DNA of 64,000 nucleotides from Brevibacillus borstelensis (GTDB lineage Bacteria; Bacillota; Bacilli; Brevibacillales; Brevibacillaceae): positions 168,999 to 232,998 of the forward strand of contig NZ_RHHO01000031.1 of NCBI RefSeq assembly GCF_003710865.1. The letters are read 5' to 3'. The notes under the pieces were generated by a model that was not told the DNA's origin, searched no databases, and was given only the letters and a program-made list of their open reading frames with translations. How positions within the stretch are numbered: position 1 is the first letter of the stretch; each line of letters begins with the position of its first letter. Below, piece by piece: positions 63,250 to 64,000 of the stretch. The position numbers and the translations under genes were made by a program.

Positions 63250-63354
63250 TCAGTCGCGTTCGCTGTTAAACAAGAAAAGCAGTACCACTACAACGATGAT
63301 GATCCACAGAAGCTCATCATTATCCCGGTCAAAAAAATTATCGAACAACCCCAT
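63250..63354 (-). CDS. Small hydrophobic protein (34 residues)
   Basis: MGLFDNFFDRDNDELLWIII followed by VVVVLLFLF and NSERD. One membrane helix of about 16 residues with an acidic N-terminal head. It starts at ATG 63354 with GGGGG 10 bases before. Such one-pass miniproteins occur in sporulating Bacillota (often named YjcZ-like or unnamed), but no close family is recognised. Confidence 0.6.
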   Translation of the reverse strand: MGLFDNFFDRDNDELLWIIIVVVVLLFLFNSERD

Positions 63355-63485
63355 AGCAGAGGTCCCCCTTTCCTTCTCGTTACAGCCTATGCAGCAGAAA
63401 GGGCGGATGTCAGCGGGGATGAGCCCAAAAGTTGCAGAGGATGGCCTGCAATTGCGAAGCTTGGCATGGCGTCGCGAAGGCCGAC

Positions 63486-63854
63486 TCACATCAGCTTTGC
63501 TTCGATTAAATGGACATAGGTGGTCAATTGCCGGGCCTGGACCCTAAAACCAAGCTCTTGCAAATTTTGCACCAGCTTGCTGCGATCCGCGTAGTATTCA
63601 TCCTCGATCTCTGCTACGGCCTCCTTTCGTCCGGCCTGAAGAAGCGCCCGAATGTGCAAAGCTCTATGCTCCTCGTCGGCAAACATCGAGTCGGCTATCA
63701 CCAGGCGCCCCCCTGGCTTCAATACCCGCTTGCATTCAGCCAGAGCAAGCGTCTTCTGATCATCAGTCAAATGATGGAGTGCAAAGCTGGTGACGACAAA
63801 GTCAAACATGCCGCCAAAATAGGGAAAGGCAAAAAAAGTGCCCAGCTTTGTTTC
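63486..63854 (-). pseudogene. Class I SAM methyltransferase, 5' end lost to an IS3-family element
   Basis: The frame FDFVVTSFALHHLTDDQKTL, CKRVLKPGGRLVIAD and VLKPGGR-type blocks are the C-terminal half of a UbiE-like methyltransferase. The SAM motif I (DxGxGxG) that should precede is absent. The open frame runs in through AFPYFGG and stops being coherent exactly at the IS end at 63855. The internal ATG at 63809 is not a natural start. Confidence 0.8.
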
Positions 63855-64000
63855 TGAAGTGCACCCCTTAGAATGGACATTGGATTAAACCCCTGGTAAA
63901 TCCGATGAAATTTAAGGGGTGCATTTTTTATGGTGAAAAAGGGGCAAACGTTTAGAAGTTATTCTCACGAATTAAAGGTGGAAGCCATACGACTGCATAT
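63855..64000 (+). mobile_element. IS3-family insertion sequence, left end
   Basis: The element begins with TGAAGTGCACCCC (63855-63867), an IS3-type terminal repeat. Within it, TGCACCCCTTA (63860-63870) and TAAGGGGTGCA (63913-63923) are perfect inverted repeats that can form a stem just before the transposase start. The right end lies beyond the window. Confidence 0.75.
63930..64000 (+). CDS. IS3-family transposase OrfA (partial, right edge)
   Basis: ATG 63930 begins MVKKGQTFRSYSHELKVEAI, the basic N terminus of helix-turn-helix transposase OrfA proteins of IS3-type elements. Only about 23 codons are inside the window. It is cut by the edge, not by a lesion. Confidence 0.8.
   Translation, partial: MVKKGQTFRSYSHELKVEAIRLH

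Noticed and set aside
1..64000. CRISPR arrays, tRNA or rRNA genes, prophage
   Set aside because: No regularly spaced repeats, no cloverleaf sequences with CCA-type ends, no rRNA blocks and no phage structural genes were seen.

Overview
The window reads as chromosome of an endospore-forming Bacillota of the Paenibacillaceae/Brevibacillus type. Several lines support this: a complete spoIIIAA-AH operon, spo0A, spoIVB, GGAGG-type ribosome binding sites with many GTG/TTG starts, and the classic Bacillus yqh/yqi/yqx gene order (spo0A-spoIVB-recN-argR-tlyA-dxs-ispA-xseB-xseA-folD-nusB-asp23-accC-accB-spoIIIA-efp-yqhT-aroQ-yqhR/yqhQ-yqhO-mntR-lipM-gcv-yqhH-yqhG). No rRNA, tRNA or CRISPR was seen. Most of the window is core genome, and the accessory flavour is limited to both ends and a few insertions.

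Layout. 1-1.3 kb: a partial metallophosphoesterase diverging from an AT-rich YunG-like gene. 1.4-10.1 kb (minus): spo0A with a sigma-H-type promoter and 0A boxes, then spoIVB, recN, argR, nadK, tlyA and dxs. 10.3-12.0 kb (plus): an M3 oligoendopeptidase set between dxs and ispA. 12.1-25.8 kb (minus): ispA-xseB-xseA-folD, a TsaD paralogue, nusB, DUF2273-amaP-asp23, accC-accB, and the spoIIIA operon behind a sigma-E-like promoter. 26-33.4 kb: a CD1247-type acidic protein, yqhV, the phosphosulfolactate pair comA-comB, a DUF441 protein, efp-pepQ-aroQ, and yqhR diverging from yqhQ. 33.4-40 kb: a patatin-like lipase, mntR, an FMN reductase, a YkvI-like membrane protein, a two-PAS sporulation-type histidine kinase and a secreted M28-like protein that has lost metal ligands.

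40-51.7 kb: D-amino-acid transaminase, lipM, the gcvT-gcvPA-gcvPB glycine cleavage operon under a tandem glycine riboswitch, the SNF2 helicase/YqhG pair, a secreted protein, small YkuS/YqzE proteins and shikimate kinase. 51.7-57.9 kb: an M1 peptidase fused to a copper-amine-oxidase-like domain, then an excisionase-HTH/PBP regulator divergent from modABC, with 10-bp iterons downstream of the modA -10 box, then pxpA. 58-64 kb: ylbG and ricF (ylbF) enclosing a convergent small cysteine-motif gene, an orphan XPB/Ssl2-like helicase-associated protein, a PrcB-type secreted protein, a lipoprotein nuclease with a C-terminal sunset-like domain, and a methyltransferase remnant cut by an IS3-family element that runs off the right edge.

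Functionally the window joins the sporulation programme (Spo0A, SpoIVB signalling, the SpoIIIA channel, probable 3-sulfolactate synthesis, a sensor kinase, RicF) with isoprenoid, fatty-acid, folate/one-carbon (FolD plus glycine cleavage plus LipM lipoylation) and shikimate metabolism. Candidates for less-described biology are the mod iteron operator, the cysteine-motif neighbour of ricF, the folded RNA-like element after spo0A, the degenerate M28 protein and the orphan XPB-like protein.
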